Assembly (NCBI GenBank): GCA_002104985.1
Contig: MCGO01000260.1
Coordinates: forward strand, 1-46,502
DNA length: 46,502 nucleotides
Direction: 5' to 3'
From: Rhizoclosmatium globosum
Taxonomy: Eukaryota; Chytridiomycota; Chytridiomycetes; Chytridiales; Chytriomycetaceae
A model generated the notes under the pieces. That model saw only the letters and a program-made list of their open reading frames with translations, searched no databases and was not told where the DNA came from. Shown in pieces: positions 1 through 11,400 of the stretch; the stretch's first letter is position 1, and every line of letters begins with the position of its first letter. The translations under genes were made by a program, and so were the position numbers.

Positions 1-129
1 TATCTTGCTGTTAATGGAGGGCAATTCTCTCTTGTTGAACGTATTTCGGCTGCGGTATGTTCAAATAAAAGGCATTTAACAACTGTTTGAGTACCTTATG
101 CCCAGAAATGGCTGCCGAACGTTCTTTGA
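1..129 (+). CDS. 3' end of an unidentified gene, two exon fragments
   Basis: The window opens in an open frame that runs to a clean GTATGT donor at 55. A 51-nt intron with acceptor CAG ends at 105. The frame then continues for seven codons to TGA at 127-129. The visible tail ends in KWLPNVL after splicing. Intron size and splice signals match those of the well-supported genes downstream. The piece is far too short to name a family, and the start lies outside the window. It could also be a chance open stretch. Confidence 0.3.
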
Positions 130-1329
130 CACTTGTAAAGCATTGTTATTGTGCCTGCTCTATAAGTCCTCATTACATGAATTGCGTCCCTGGTTACTGG
201 CACACTCCCAAAGAAACAAAAAGCTTTTTCTCATTGTTGTGCTGAAAATGTTAGAGGGCACGCGCCGTGAGTAATTATGTCAGGGTTATTTCTTGGCATC
301 CTTTTATTATTTATCTTTTCACACTGTAGTCGGCAGCATATAAATGCATCAACTAAGCACCAAACTTCTGATATTGAAAGATATTCTGTACTAGGCTGGT
401 TCCATTTTCTGCAATTCGTAATCACAAATGAAACGGCAAACCAAACCATCTTCACCGTGCTGAGATTTCATGATTAGAACTGCCCCTTGGTACGGTAAGT
501 CGCAGTGCTTTGTCGTTCTGTCTTCGGATTGCTTCATCTGCGAATACGAGTCTTACTATTTCTTATGCCATGAAGCCAGGGTATGAAGTGACGTCTTGGG
601 ACAACCGTTGTATAGTCAATATCAACTCTTGCATAAGAGTATAATCCTTATATTTATTGTGTTGATGAGGAGAAAGTTGCCATACTAACATCTGCAATCA
701 TACTTTATCAGATACATGCAAAGGTCACGCACATATAGAATATTCATCGAGACCAAAACAATCTCTTTTGTATCATATCATTAAAAATTAACCAAGGATT
801 CCGCCTCCTTCTACATTTCCCATATACTTCGCTTCTTTCAGCCTCCATTCCGCCCTTCCAGGTTTGAAAATGAAACATATTTGGGGGGGTTGGTGGTTGT
901 GTGGGGAAATCGATAATTTCTCTCCATTCTATTTATTTACTTTTAGCAAAAAAGGTGTGTGTCCGTCTACTTTGAGCCACCCAGAGCCCTGGTCTCCCAC
1001 CACTTCATCCGCCCTTCATCGCTGTTACATCTGTACAATGTCTACTGTGGCCAGACGGACGGCTGGCGGTCGGTGTGGGAGAAGTGGTTGTGTGTGATTG
1101 GGATTCCTCCTTAAAGTTAGCAACCAAATTAAGCAGGATTGGCTGCGCAGTCTCTGGTTCATCAACAACGTTCTTCGTAGTGTACTCAGCCATAGATGGT
1201 TGTTGAAGGGAGGGGAGGGTTGAGGCACAAGAAAGAAGGAGGTGTCCATCATTTGAACCGCAACCGCAGCACTCCAACTCAACACACATTGTTACAGCTG
1301 ACTAATTCTGTTTTCTATTCTGTTAGATA
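130..1329. other. Intergenic region upstream of the endosulfine gene
   Basis: I see no convincing gene here. A 66-codon ATG frame at 277-477 (plus) begins with a hydrophobic stretch. A minus-strand frame has an internal ATG near 1190 and reads about 60 codons. Neither has recognisable family motifs or exon partners. A pyrimidine tract ending in TTAG at 1323-1326, just before the next start codon, looks like the acceptor of a 5'-UTR intron, so part of 850-1326 may be transcribed leader. Confidence 0.4.
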
Positions 1330-2029
1330 ATGTCGGCTGCTGCTGGAAAAGCCCCGATTGATGTCTCGGTGAGAAAGTCGTCTCCCTTCTATTAGCTTCG
1401 GGCTGTTTCACCCTGCTTTCTTGTACTCGACACAACGACTCAAATTTCAATCTTATTTTAGAACTTGAGTGCCGAGGAACAAGAGTTTTACAAAAAGTAT
1501 GGGAAGCTGCCGATGCCAAAGAAGGACCTTTTGGGAAAGCGATTGAATGTATGAAAGTTCTGTTCACGTCAAAACTTTATCTTTGACCAAATTATTATGG
1601 GCAGGGAGACCGCAAGTATTTTGATTCAGGAGATTACGCGTTGAGTCAGGCGGGCAAATCATCTCCAAAGGACGTTGGATCGCAGCACCCGTCTCCAGGT
1701 AAATAATTCAGTTGGTTCCATAGTTGGTTGTACTGGTGGAAGACGAGTTGTGAAAGAGTTGTGAAAGAGGGGGAAGAAGGAAATGGAACTCGTCAAGTCA
1801 AGTCAATCTCAATGTTTCTAAACAACGACACACACTTAAAATAGAACGGATCCCACACTCGAACCCAGCAACGAAGGAGACAAGTGTGCCAGCTGGACGA
1901 GAGAGTAGTTTGGTGAAGGAAGCTGCGACGGACGGAAGTGCTAAGTGTGATATTTTTGGTGGAGGTGGTGGGGAAAGCAGGAGAGTGAGAGAGAGAGTGA
2001 AAGCAAAGAGAAGGAACGACATTTCCTGA
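1330..2029 (+). CDS. IGO1: Endosulfine/ARPP-19 family PP2A inhibitor (Igo1-like)
   Basis: Small cytoplasmic phosphoprotein. In this family, phosphorylation by Greatwall/Rim15 kinase turns it into an inhibitor of PP2A-B55, linking nutrients to the cell cycle. Exons 1330-1368, 1462-1548, 1605-1698 and 1845-2029 join in frame to 134 aa. The hallmark is KYFDSGDYAL, with the target Ser at about residue 50. It is preceded by a typical FYKKYGKLP segment and followed by HPSPERIPHSNP and ESSLVKEA, which match the endosulfine C-terminal consensus across a splice junction. That match confirms the exon calls. The last ~35 residues are Gly/Arg-rich and atypical, so the final exon boundary is the least certain part. 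No unspliced frame shows the full protein, and the longer antisense frames here are spurious. Confidence 0.88.
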
Positions 2030-2096
2030 ATCGTACAATATATAATTATTTGATTTCTTTTGTTACACGTGTATTCACCTTTTAATTTGTCTCCAA

Positions 2097-3082
2097 ATGT
2101 ATAACCATCAAGCAGCCTTTGCAGCAGCGGCATCCCGGCCAGCACCACCACTCGCACAAGGGCAGCCTCAGCAGCAGACTGGCTACTACGGACAGCCACC
2201 AGTCCAACAACAACCACCACCACCACCACCAAGTAACAACAGCCAACAAATGGCCGGTGCACCAGGAACCACGTACCAAGGCTATGTCAAAGGACTGCAC
2301 GGCTGGAACGACGTACGCATCTCCCTCCTACTTAATTCAACTTAATTCCGCCTAATTAACTCTAATTAAACCACTAAACAAACACCGAGCAGCCCCCGTC
2401 CCTCCTCGGCTCAACATCCTCGAAAACATCCTCCAAGTCCAAGTCAAAGACCAACGTCGATGTTCCCGCCGTCCTCGCATCCGTCCCGAATCCAGTCGCG
2501 CACATTCTCGTTGCGCTGACGTCAGCCATGGACGAGGTCAAGGCCGTGGTCGTTGCCGATGCCGTCCAGCGCCGCATTCTCGAAGACACGGACAAGCGCC
2601 TCGAAGAACTGCTTGAGCGGCTTGCCGAGGCGAAGGTGCCGGATCTGGTGCTGGCTCACTTGGTGGTGCTGTCAAATGGTATGTTGTTTGCTTTATTGGT
2701 GTTTATTGTCAGGTTTATTGTCACTAAATAACCTTGCGTAATAGCGTTTATTGCTAAGGATGTCCAGGCTGCCTCGGATACGGCTATGACTCTTACTCTC
2801 ATGAGCACGGAACACCATGACGAGGCTCACTGGATTGTTGGGGCGAAGCGGTTGGTTGAAATGTATGCACGCGTGGTTGTTCAGCCTCAACAGCAACAGC
2901 AGCAGCAACAACAGCCTCAGCAGTTTGTTGGAGCGCAGCAACAACAGTTTGGAGGACAGCAACAGTTTGGTCAACAACAGCAACAGTATGCTCAACCGCC
3001 ACAACAACAACAGCAATTCGGAGGACAACAGCAACAACAGTACGGTGGTCAGCAGCAGCAACAATATGGTGGATATAGATGA
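2097..3082 (+). CDS. SRA1/Sec31 C-terminal-domain protein, Gln-rich
   Basis: Exons 2097-2312, 2393-2678 and 2745-3082 give 279 aa. The N-terminus is Pro/Gln-rich and ends in KGLHGWND followed by PP, the short motif that precedes SRA1-type domains. The middle (about 95-200) is a helical domain with DTDKRLEELLERLAEAKVP and HDEAHWIVGAKRLVEMY, matching the SRA1/Sec31 C-terminal helical fold. The C-terminal ~75 residues are almost only Gln, Gly and Tyr. In most fungi this domain ends the large COPII coat protein Sec31. Here there is no WD40 or ACE1 part, and the gene starts with its own ATG 68 bp after the Igo1 stop. Function is therefore open: an RNA/nuclear SRA1 homologue or a split COPII component. 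Confidence 0.82.
2879..3072 (+). repeat. CAG/CAA low-complexity tract coding poly-Gln
   Basis: Interrupted CAA/CAG repeats with spaced Gly-Gly and Tyr codons encode the Q-rich tail of the SRA1-domain protein. The mixing of CAA and CAG argues for selection on the protein rather than a recent pure triplet expansion. On the opposite strand it produces long Leu/Val-rich frames that are not genes. Confidence 0.9.
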
Positions 3083-3253
3083 TTGTCAAACTAGTTGTCT
3101 TGGTCGTTTTGTGAATGACATGAAATCAGCTCTATCCTTGGCTGCAATAAACCACAAAGTATCTATCTCTGAATGAATGTATATTCATATAGTAAACGGC
3201 ATTCAAACTTCTCTTTCCTATTCCATGCTAATAACCGCATTCCCCGGAGCTCA

Positions 3254-4265
3254 TCATATCTCATAATCATACCTCTCCAAATACGACGAAACAGTTGCCC
3301 AATATTCTTCCTTAAACTGTACACCAAGTTTCACATGCTCCCCACCTTCAAACAATCTCTCCTCAACCCTTAAACCTTCACTCCGACTTCTCTCCGCCCA
3401 GCCCTGACAATACGTCCAACTAATCACATCATCTCGATCCCCATACAAAAACAACCTCGGCCCCTCACATTCCCATCCACACCTTGATTCCTCACACTTG
3501 TGATAAACAATGCACTCGTCTCAACAGGATGTCCAGATAGATCCACCACCCCAGAATACACACCACCCACAATATAAGCGCCCCAATACGCACAGCTTCG
3601 AATCGTACTCCCGCGTTTGAATCCCGTAGAAACAAGCCCCGCAAACGCTTCAGCAGTCGCCTTCCCCGGCGCAGAGTCCAAAATAACTGCCCGCGATTCA
3701 ACAAACTGAAAGCCCTTCGCGAGTACCGCAGCTACAAGTCTACGCAACCGAAAGATCCCACCGTTTGAAAACACGTGAATGACCAAATTGTGTTTCTGTG
3801 TGCTATTAGTGGTGGGATTGGAAATCGGTTCAGTAGCGTGCCGGGAATGGAGCCAAGAGATTAAATCGTCAAAGTCGGGGGACTTGTCCATCTGTTTACG
3901 TGCGATTGCGGATTGATCGGCGTCTGTGGATGTTTGGACGACGGCGGTGTATCCGTTTGCACTGTATTTTCGGCATTTGAACTTTTTGGTTAGCGGGGGG
4001 TATTTGTCATTTGGGTTAACGAGAAAGGGAATAGATGGTACCGGTAGTAGTGGGCATACTTTTCGACATGTTTGAAGTCGCCGTTGAGCCAGCCAAAGAG
4101 GAGGACTGTCTTGGAATCGGTGGTGGTAGATGCGGTAGTGGGTGGTGCGATCCAGGCTGGTTCCACTTGAGTGTAGTCTGCTGGGATCTTGGATTCGGCT
4201 GTAGCCGGTGTCGTTGGAGCAGAGGTCTTTGCAGATGTGGCAGTGGTTGCTGGTGAAGAAGTCAT
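3254..4265 (-). CDS. TMEM53/DUF829-family alpha/beta-hydrolase-like protein
   Basis: Exons 4265-4042, 3961-3564 and 3519-3254 join in frame to 295 aa. The N-terminal ~45 residues are Thr/Ala/Pro-rich. The core starts with VLLFGWLNGDFKHVEKYA then YYRANGYTAV, the usual opening of DUF829 proteins. It has a nucleophile-elbow-like HVFSNGG, an acid in YGDRDDVI and a late GGEHV His, so a Ser-Asp-His triad is possible. Animal TMEM53 is a nuclear-envelope protein; fungal members have no settled role. The ATG at 4265 is chosen because the longer upstream frames begin only with GTG or TTG. The second intron (44 nt, donor GTGTGT, acceptor TTGAG) is the weaker of the two but restores the frame to the D and H motifs. 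It is transcribed divergently from RPP1. Confidence 0.82.
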
Positions 4266-4601
4266 TTGATTCCAAGATTTTTGTTGGATTTTTGCCACCC
4301 AATTAGTGCCGACCACAAAGAAAGGAATACGAGTCAGATATATGTGATTAACTGGTATTTAATACACACCTCTCAAAGTCAGGGGAACCCAGCGTACTTG
4401 ACAAATGGTTAATAATAGGTACTCGTCTTCCACTCAACAAAACACTCACAAATACATACTCCATCTCATCCACCTCCTCCTCAATAAATACCTCTCCTCC
4501 AATCGAAACTTCACTGAAACAGTATTCAAACTGAAGCGCAACCCACACGTTTCACCCCCAGATTTCTTACTCGAATTTTCGTTAAACCGTTTGGAATCAC
4601 C
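4266..4601. promoter_or_regulatory. Shared divergent promoter region (TMEM53-like / RPP1)
   Basis: A 336-bp gap separates two divergent start codons. No coding signal is supported inside it; the frames seen on both strands are short and lack family motifs. It should carry both promoters, but I cannot assign any specific factor site by eye. Confidence 0.5.
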
Positions 4602-5229
4602 ATGTCCCTCTCTACCACCGATGCCGCCATGGTGTACGCCGCCCTCGTCCTCCACGACGACAACCAGGAGATCACTGTGAGTATTGCTGTGTGAGATGGC
4701 GATGATGTGATGGGTGGTTGGGTTGGGATGGACTAGTTTGTCGGTGGTGGATAGGAGATGTCACTATGGGCTCCAGCACCTTGCGAATTCATGCGGTGGA
4801 ACATTGCGAGTAATGAAATCAGACGTCGTGTATGGTTCATTGCATAATGGATTCTGTTGGATCATCAGAAGCCTTTGCTACACTCAGAACCTACCAACCC
4901 CTTCCAGACACCAAACACCCAACTGAAAACAATATACTAAACACTGCAATTAAATCCAGGCTGAGAAGCTCAACACTTTGATCGCCGCCGCCGGAATCGA
5001 GATTGAGTCCATCTGGCCATCTCTCTTTGCCAAGGCTCTTGCCGGAAAGGACCTCAGCGCCTTCCTCTTTGCCGTTGGATCTGGTGCCGGAGCCGGTGCT
5101 GCCGCTCCAGCTGCTGCCGCCGCCGCCCCAGCTGCCGGTGCCGCCGCTGCTGCTCCAGCTGCCAAGGAGGAGAAGAAGGAGGAGAAGGAGGAGTCTGACG
5201 ACGACATGGGCTTCGGTCTCTTTGACTAA
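4602..5229 (+). CDS. RPP1: 60S acidic ribosomal protein P1
   Basis: Exons 4602-4676 and 4960-5229 give 114 aa, the normal length for P1. The protein forms the lateral stalk of the large subunit with P0 and P2 and recruits translational GTPases. The N-terminal helical dimerisation domain contains [15 protein letters not shown], then [16 protein letters not shown] long Ala/Pro/Gly hinge follows, then an acidic [20 protein letters not shown] tail, the universal P-protein C-terminus that contacts elongation factors and is a CK2 target. The single 283-nt intron after codon 25 is long for this locus, as is common in ribosomal protein genes. The exons use strongly biased codons, fitting high expression. 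Confidence 0.97.
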
Positions 5230-5577
5230 ATGTAGTGTCGTGCTTTGATATGTTTCAAGTGGATGGAAGATTTTGGTTTTCTTGTTGTGGGGATGGGAGG
5301 ATTTTCCTTGTTGTGCATTTGAAGGGAAACCCTGAGAATGTATGGGATGGATGTTTGACTGTCGTTGTGGGGGGAAATCTGCTTCTTGAATTTTGGAATT
5401 ATCGTTTGACTCGTTTTGGGCTTTGCCTCAATAAACCCCCTTTTACTCAAAAAACACATTATTAGTTTCACGAGTTTAACGTATTTCATACAGGACAAAA
5501 CACGTTTCTCAATGTTTTGCCGACTTTGACAGCTGCTTGTCCAGACCCAGACTTCCCCAACATTCATTCTTCCAGAA
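5230..5577. other. RPP1 3' UTR and phosphate-transporter promoter
   Basis: I see no gene. The first part, rich in G and T, is likely RPP1 3' UTR; an AATAAA-containing stretch at 5429-5435 could be its polyadenylation signal. The remainder should hold the promoter of the following transporter gene. Confidence 0.45.
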
Positions 5578-7328
5578 ATGGCAAATCAACCTAAAGCCGC
5601 AACATTCGCACACTTGGACGACGCGAAACTAGGATGGTTCCACCTCCGAGCCGTCATCGTCTCCGGCGTCGGATTCTTTGCAGACGCATACGACATATTC
5701 GTAATCTCCCAGGCCCTTCCCATGATCTACCAAGTCTACTACGGCCCCACCTACATTTTTGGAGAATACCCCGTAAACCTACCCAACGTCAACAACACCC
5801 TCCCAATTCCAAAAACCCCACAAAACACAAAAGTCGACTTCAACACGCATCATCCAAACGGAATCCACGTGGACGCGTGGATGAAAGCGTCCACGAACTG
5901 GGGGAACCTTGTGGGACAGGTTGGGTTTGGCGTGTTGGGCGATAAACTGGGGCGTAAGAAGATGTATGGTGTTGAGCTTATCATTATGATTGTGTGTACA
6001 CTTGGAAGCACGTTGAGCGCGAGTATGGCGAATGGATGGAGTATTTTGGTTATTTTGTCAATGTGGAGGTTCTTTCTTGGGATTGGGATTGGTGGGGATT
6101 ATCCAATGTCCGCGGTTATTACTTCGGAGTTTGCGAATGTTCGATACCGTGGAATGATGCTTGCGGCTGTGTTTGCTATGCAAGGCATTGGGATTATGAT
6201 TGGTGGTATCGTTTATGTTGCGACTCTGGCGGCTATGAAGTCCCAGGTTCAGAATGATTATACTGCTCTTGATACAGTTTGGCGTATTGCTCTCGGATTT
6301 GGAATCATCCCTGCTGTTGGTGCAGTTTATTTCCGTCTCACTATCCCGGAAACTCCTCGTTTTACAGTCGATGGTATCTATTTCAATTTGCTTTGCAATT
6401 AACTGACTCTTTTACAGTGATTGGAAACGTCGCTCAAGCCGAAAGTGACGTTGCAAAGGTTCTAGATATGAACGAAAATGCAAATAATGTGACGTCAAAC
6501 TGGGAGAACGCTGTCACAAATACGGGAGGAACCATCGCGGTGAAGGAAAACTCGTTCACGGAGTTTATGGATTACTTTGGTCAATGGAAGAACGCCAAGA
6601 CACTCATCGGATGTGCATATTGTTGGTTTTCTCTCGATGTGGCGTGGTATGGCCTCTCGCTCAACCAATCCACTGTCTTGAACTTGATCAACTTCAACGG
6701 CCCTCAAAAGATTGCTGTGAACGTCACAACTGGGAACGTTACCTCGTCGACGAAAATCACGCCTCCACTTGATATTTGGAATCTATTTTATCAAGTCGCT
6801 GTCGGAAACATCATTATTGCGTTTGCGGGAACTGTCCCGGGATACTGGTTTACTGTCGCCTTAATCGAAAGACTGGGGCGTAAGCCAATTCAATACCTTG
6901 GTTTCGGTGTCATAACAATCTGTTTGGCCATCCTCGCTGCAGATTGGGACAATATTTCCACGCAACAAACCAACTTCTTGATTGTCTTCACAATCGCTCA
7001 GTTCTTTTTCCAGTTTGGTCCGAATACAACAACATTTGTTGTTCCAGGAGAAGTTTTTCCAACACGCTTTAGATCGACGGGGCATGGATTATCGGCTGCT
7101 GCTGGCAAGATTGGAGCCATCATTGGAATTCAGGCCGTTGGGCCGTATTTCACAGCTAATGCTCAACCTGTACTCGCAGCATTTTCGGTCATTATGTTTA
7201 CAGGATTTCTTGCAACTTGGTTGATTCCCGAGACTGCTGGAAAGACATTGGAGGAATTGTGTGGAGAGGAAGATGGGCCTGCGATTCCAGTTGCGGGAGT
7301 TGGATCCGCCGAAGCCTTACTAGCTTGA
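5578..7328 (+). CDS. PHO84: Inorganic phosphate:H+ symporter, MFS (Pho84-like)
   Basis: Plasma-membrane high-affinity phosphate importer. Exons 5578-6373 and 6418-7328 give 568 aa, close to yeast Pho84 (587). Twelve membrane segments are expected in two halves. The first half has ADAYDIFV (residues 35-42) in TM1 and GIGIGGDYPMSA (~168-179) in TM4; both Asp positions are conserved in phosphate permeases. The second half has AYCWFSLDVAWYGLSLNQS, typical of this family, and later VPGEVFPTRFRSTGHG and IPETAGKTLEE, the MFS C-half signatures. The single intron is only 44 nt. Expression is probably controlled by phosphate starvation, but no Pho4-type site was verified. Base composition flips sharply from C/A-rich to G/T-rich near 5880 inside exon 1. 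Confidence 0.95.
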
Positions 7329-7403
7329 GAATCTTATTTATCACAATTATTATTTGTTTCTTTTTGGATAGTTTTGGATTTGTTTGAAAAGAAAGAAAGA
7401 AAG

Positions 7404-8377
7404 ATGGACGGAAACTCGTCAGACTCAGACAACGATGTCTTTGCGATAGAGCCCGAGAAGGAGCCTGAGCAGTGCCGGATTGGTACTTCAGTTGGCTTCT
7501 CCTTTGACAATTACCCACGCACGATCAACATTGCCGAAGACAGTTCTGGAGGTGAGTGGGCGATAGTAGCCTATTAAGCTTGCACCAAGGTTACCCAATC
7601 CACATCAATGCTAACATGCACTTTTAGGATGCGGTGGTAAAACATGGGAAGCTGCAACAGTTCTCTCAGACTATCTCGTGCACAGATACACCCAGAACAA
7701 GAGCTTCCTCAAAGGACTTAACATTGTCGAATTGGGTGCCGGGTGCGTGAACCATCCGATTTATCAACTAGAAAGCTGATGATTCAATCATTGTTAGGAC
7801 TGGTGTCGTTGGAATCCTTGCTGGAATGATGCTTGCAGAGACTGTTCAAGAGTCGGATCCCAAAAAGGGAAAAGTCTACATTACAGATATGCTCTTTCTG
7901 GATTTGATGCAGAAGAATGTGGATTTGAATATGGGTGTGGAGGAAAGGGAATGTGTTAAGGTTGCTGAATTGAAATGGTATGTGCTTGATTTATCCGCAC
8001 ACTAGATCATTAAGAATCTGACAGGGGGAATCCTTCGCCTGCTGAAATATTGTCGGAACCAGTTCATTTAATCTTGGCGGCAGACTGTGTCTATCTTGAA
8101 GCTGCGTTTGATCCATTGCTGGAAACACTGATTGAGCTTTCCACTGTGGGAACAACGGAAATCTGGATTGTTTCAAAGAAGCGAAGAAAGGCTGATAAGA
8201 GGTTTTTTGACAAGCTCAAGAAAAAGTTTGAGGTCGTTGAGGTTCGTTGTCTTGATGATTTTTAGTTACAACTGTCATTCTAAACAAATCATACAGATCA
8301 AAGATTACCCTACCTATGAGAAATATAGTCGTGAGAGTATAACAATCTTGTGCGCGAGGATTAAAGCACCAAAATAA
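7404..8377 (+). CDS. METTL21/Efm6-like protein lysine methyltransferase
   Basis: Five exons (7404-7551, 7628-7742, 7798-7977, 8025-8241, 8297-8377) give 246 aa. This is a seven-beta-strand SAM-dependent methyltransferase of the METTL21 family, whose members trimethylate lysines on eEF1A, Hsp70 or VCP. Motif I is NIVELGAGTGVVGI, a motif II acid sits in VYITDMLF, and the post-II motif ADCVYLEAAFDPLL replaces the DxxY form seen in relatives. KKRRKADKRFF followed by an FEVV stretch resembles yeast Efm6 (eEF1A Lys390) and METTL21D. The conserved GGKTWEAA entry segment follows the first intron. All junctions keep frame. The substrate cannot be decided from sequence. The stop lies only 31 bp before the next start codon. 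Confidence 0.88.
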
Positions 8378-8408
8378 ATCTAAAAAGTTGACAAACTCTC
8401 TTGGAATA

Positions 8409-11400
8409 TGGCAACAACTGTTCTTTCTCCGTCATCAACAATAGCCTCAACTCCAAGTCCATCAGCTGGATATCCAAAGCTTTCCACCGAAGATTCCAAA
8501 GGTGGTTCATTATCGCAGACAGCAGCTTCACAATATTGACCCGCCACCAGATTTCATTCCACGTAAACCCTTCACATTCTCGTCAGCGAATCCGCCACCT
8601 TCAAACTCGTGGAGACAGTGTATTACATTAACTTCAAAGCGGTGAGGAAATCTGTCCTCTACAGGAAGAAAACTGAGACATGTCATTCTCAGCTACAAAG
8701 AAAACATCTATGAGACAGCGTCGGTGAAAGTACCCAATCTAGAGAAATATACAACATCTGTTCAAACGTTGGGGGTTAGTGCTTTAGAATCGTGAATCAT
8801 CCACTTATTCTTTGTTGGCGTTCAGGAAACTCCTTATATAGCCGTAGGATGCGCGTCAGAAGAAAACAACCTATTCATCATAGAGAACTTGGCTCCTCCC
8901 GTATTAAATCAATTCGAGCCTGCACCCGAAGGATCGGGACTCAAGGTATCAACCCTCCAATTCCAAACCACAACGTTTAAAATTCTCTCCAAAACAAAAG
9001 ACCCGTTCTGCATTCACAGCTCCCGATGCAATCTTTAAAATGACGTTTTCGGGAGATAGGCTCCTCACAGCTGGATCCAACTCACGTCTCCAAATGTTCA
9101 AGATTGATTTGAATGAGATTGGAACGCGCGGGAAGGGGTTGGAGCATCTGTTTGAGTGTAAATTAAATAGCGGTAAGCTAGTAAGTATTCTATTTTTGTC
9201 TATTTTGGAGGAGAGTTGAGACTGATGGGTGTGTAGGATGATGTTAAGGTTGCTCCGCCTGGAACGAGAGTCGCGTCGGTTCGAGTTCATGATGTGGATT
9301 TTATGCCATGTGAAGCAGGAATGCCGTCTCCCAAGTTTGTTGCTGCGGTTGGCCGTCGACTATTTTTATGGGACATTGAAGCGCAGAAAGTATCTGCTTC
9401 AGAGATGGCGAGTATTTGTCATCAAATGGATTACTGCTAATATTTCCTAAAAGGTCTCGTATGATCAAGTCATGTCTGCGTCGTGGAGTCCTCACCTTCC
9501 ATATGGCTCCTTACTTGCAACTAGTGGTGTAGACCATCACATTTCTGTATTGGATGCAAGACTTATGGGAAATGACAGCGATAAATCGGTGGTAAATCAT
9601 TTCTAGTTTCTTATTGTGTCTTCTCATTGGCGTGGGTTATTTAAGGTTTGGAAAGTCGAACGCGCTCATGGTGGACACAATCACCCCTCAATCACGGCTG
9701 TTGAATTCAACCCTTTTGTTCCATACTGGCTTGCGAGTGCTGGTATATACATCTTTTGACTGGGGTTTAAGTATTCTTAACAAGTAACAGGCGAAGATTC
9801 GATTGTTCGAGTTTGGGACCTGAGATACCTCAAGAACCCAACAGCCAAAATCGAAGGCCACTATCAAGGAATCCAATCGGTATAATATTTTTTAAATTCT
9901 TCTCCATCCTATAACAACCTAATTACAATCCCAGATGACTTGGTCAAACACACACGCCGAAATCCTAGTAACAGGCTCCTCAGACTGCAGTTTCCGCGCC
10001 TGGTGTCTCGACTCCCAACTAATAACCCCGACAAAATCCTCCCGCACCCTTTTCATCGGCAGCTCCGCCACAGAATGGACATCCACAACCACATCCCCAC
10101 AACAACAGGACCAAACCCACCAACCGCCCCTCTGCATCACAGCCAAAATGCTTCTCGACATCTCACACACATTCACAAGCCCGGTCGTCACAATCGCAGC
10201 ATCTCCAACACACTTGAACACGTTCTACGCCGTGTCCGCAACAGCTGAAATGAGTGCAATAACGCTGCGCCCGGATTTGTTCCACGCGACATCGCCACAC
10301 CGGTTTTCCGCGGTCGAGTGTCCCCTTGAATCGCGGATTGAAGCGTGTGTGTATGCGAGGGAGTTGGGGAACGCGTGTACGGGTGTTGTGGAGTTGAGTC
10401 GGACTGCGATGGTGGAGCGACGGAGTGTTGGGCGGTATGAGAAGAAGATGATTGATTTGTGTACGCCGAGGGATGGGATTTCGCCGGGGGAGTGGGCTGT
10501 GGCTGGGCAAGGTGGGAAGAGTCTTGTTGGGTCGTTGAGGAAGGTTGTTGGACCGTGGAGGGAGGAAGGGAAGGAAGGGGGTAAAGAGATGGTGGAACGG
10601 TTTCGGATTGATTTGGATACGGTTTCGTACTTTTTGCCGCCTGGGTTTGGGGATCGGAAACGGTGGATTGATTTGGTATTGCTCTTCTCATGGCAGCGGT
10701 AACTTTACTGACTTACAACACGAACTAGATTCCCCCCAAAACGAAACTTGACTTCCAAATGGTTTCCACACGCCACAACATTCTCCTCGACGTTGGGAAA
10801 AAGAACTGGGAAGCCGTCTTCTCCGCGCAAGAGTAACGAAACCCCCCCTACAAAAGTTCATATTCTAACACCCATTCTCTAACCCCCATTAGGACAATCA
10901 CAACATCAATCACAACAGACCCAACATTCCACACCCCCGACTTCCTCCACCTCCTCACCGAATCCCTCCTCCCAATCGACTTCCCACGAGCCCTTTCCTT
11001 CTCCACAACACTCATGAAAGCCGTTGCGCGACACACGACGTGGTTTGGAGAGGTGGCGGGGATGCTCGGGTTGCTCCTCTTCCCAACAGTGTTTGAAGGC
11101 GCGACGTGGATCACGGAGCCGAGTAACTTGGAGAGGCGGTGGAGTGAAGGGCGGGGAGGGAAGATGCGTGGGGTTTGGGTGCGAGGGTTTTTGGAGGAGA
11201 AGGCGGGAGGTGCTGGAGGAGAGAAGGAGAAGGAGAAGGTGGGGAAGAAGGAGGAAGGTGGGGTGAAAGCTTCTAAACGGTACGTGACATTTGGTGTGAG
11301 GGATGGCGTTAATTTCTGTAATTTTGTAGGAGAGGGGCTGAATTGGTTCAAGAAAATGAGGATCGGAAGAAGCAAAGTGCTGTTGAAGCATTAATGATTG

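Noticed and set aside
277..477. 66-codon plus frame with a hydrophobic start, possible small secreted protein
   Set aside because: There are no homology, exon partner or promoter clues; a random AT-rich frame is as likely.
1005..1289. Minus frame containing MAEYTTKNVVDEPETAQP
   Set aside because: It looks protein-like for ~60 codons but has no recognisable family and overlaps the likely 5' leader of Igo1.
1798..2262. 154-codon minus-strand frame across the Igo1 and SRA1 genes
   Set aside because: It is antisense to two well-supported exons and its Val/Pro runs mirror codon repeats on the plus strand.
2693..3089. Leu-rich and Val-rich minus-strand frames
   Set aside because: They are the antisense of the CAG/CAA poly-Gln tract, not membrane proteins.
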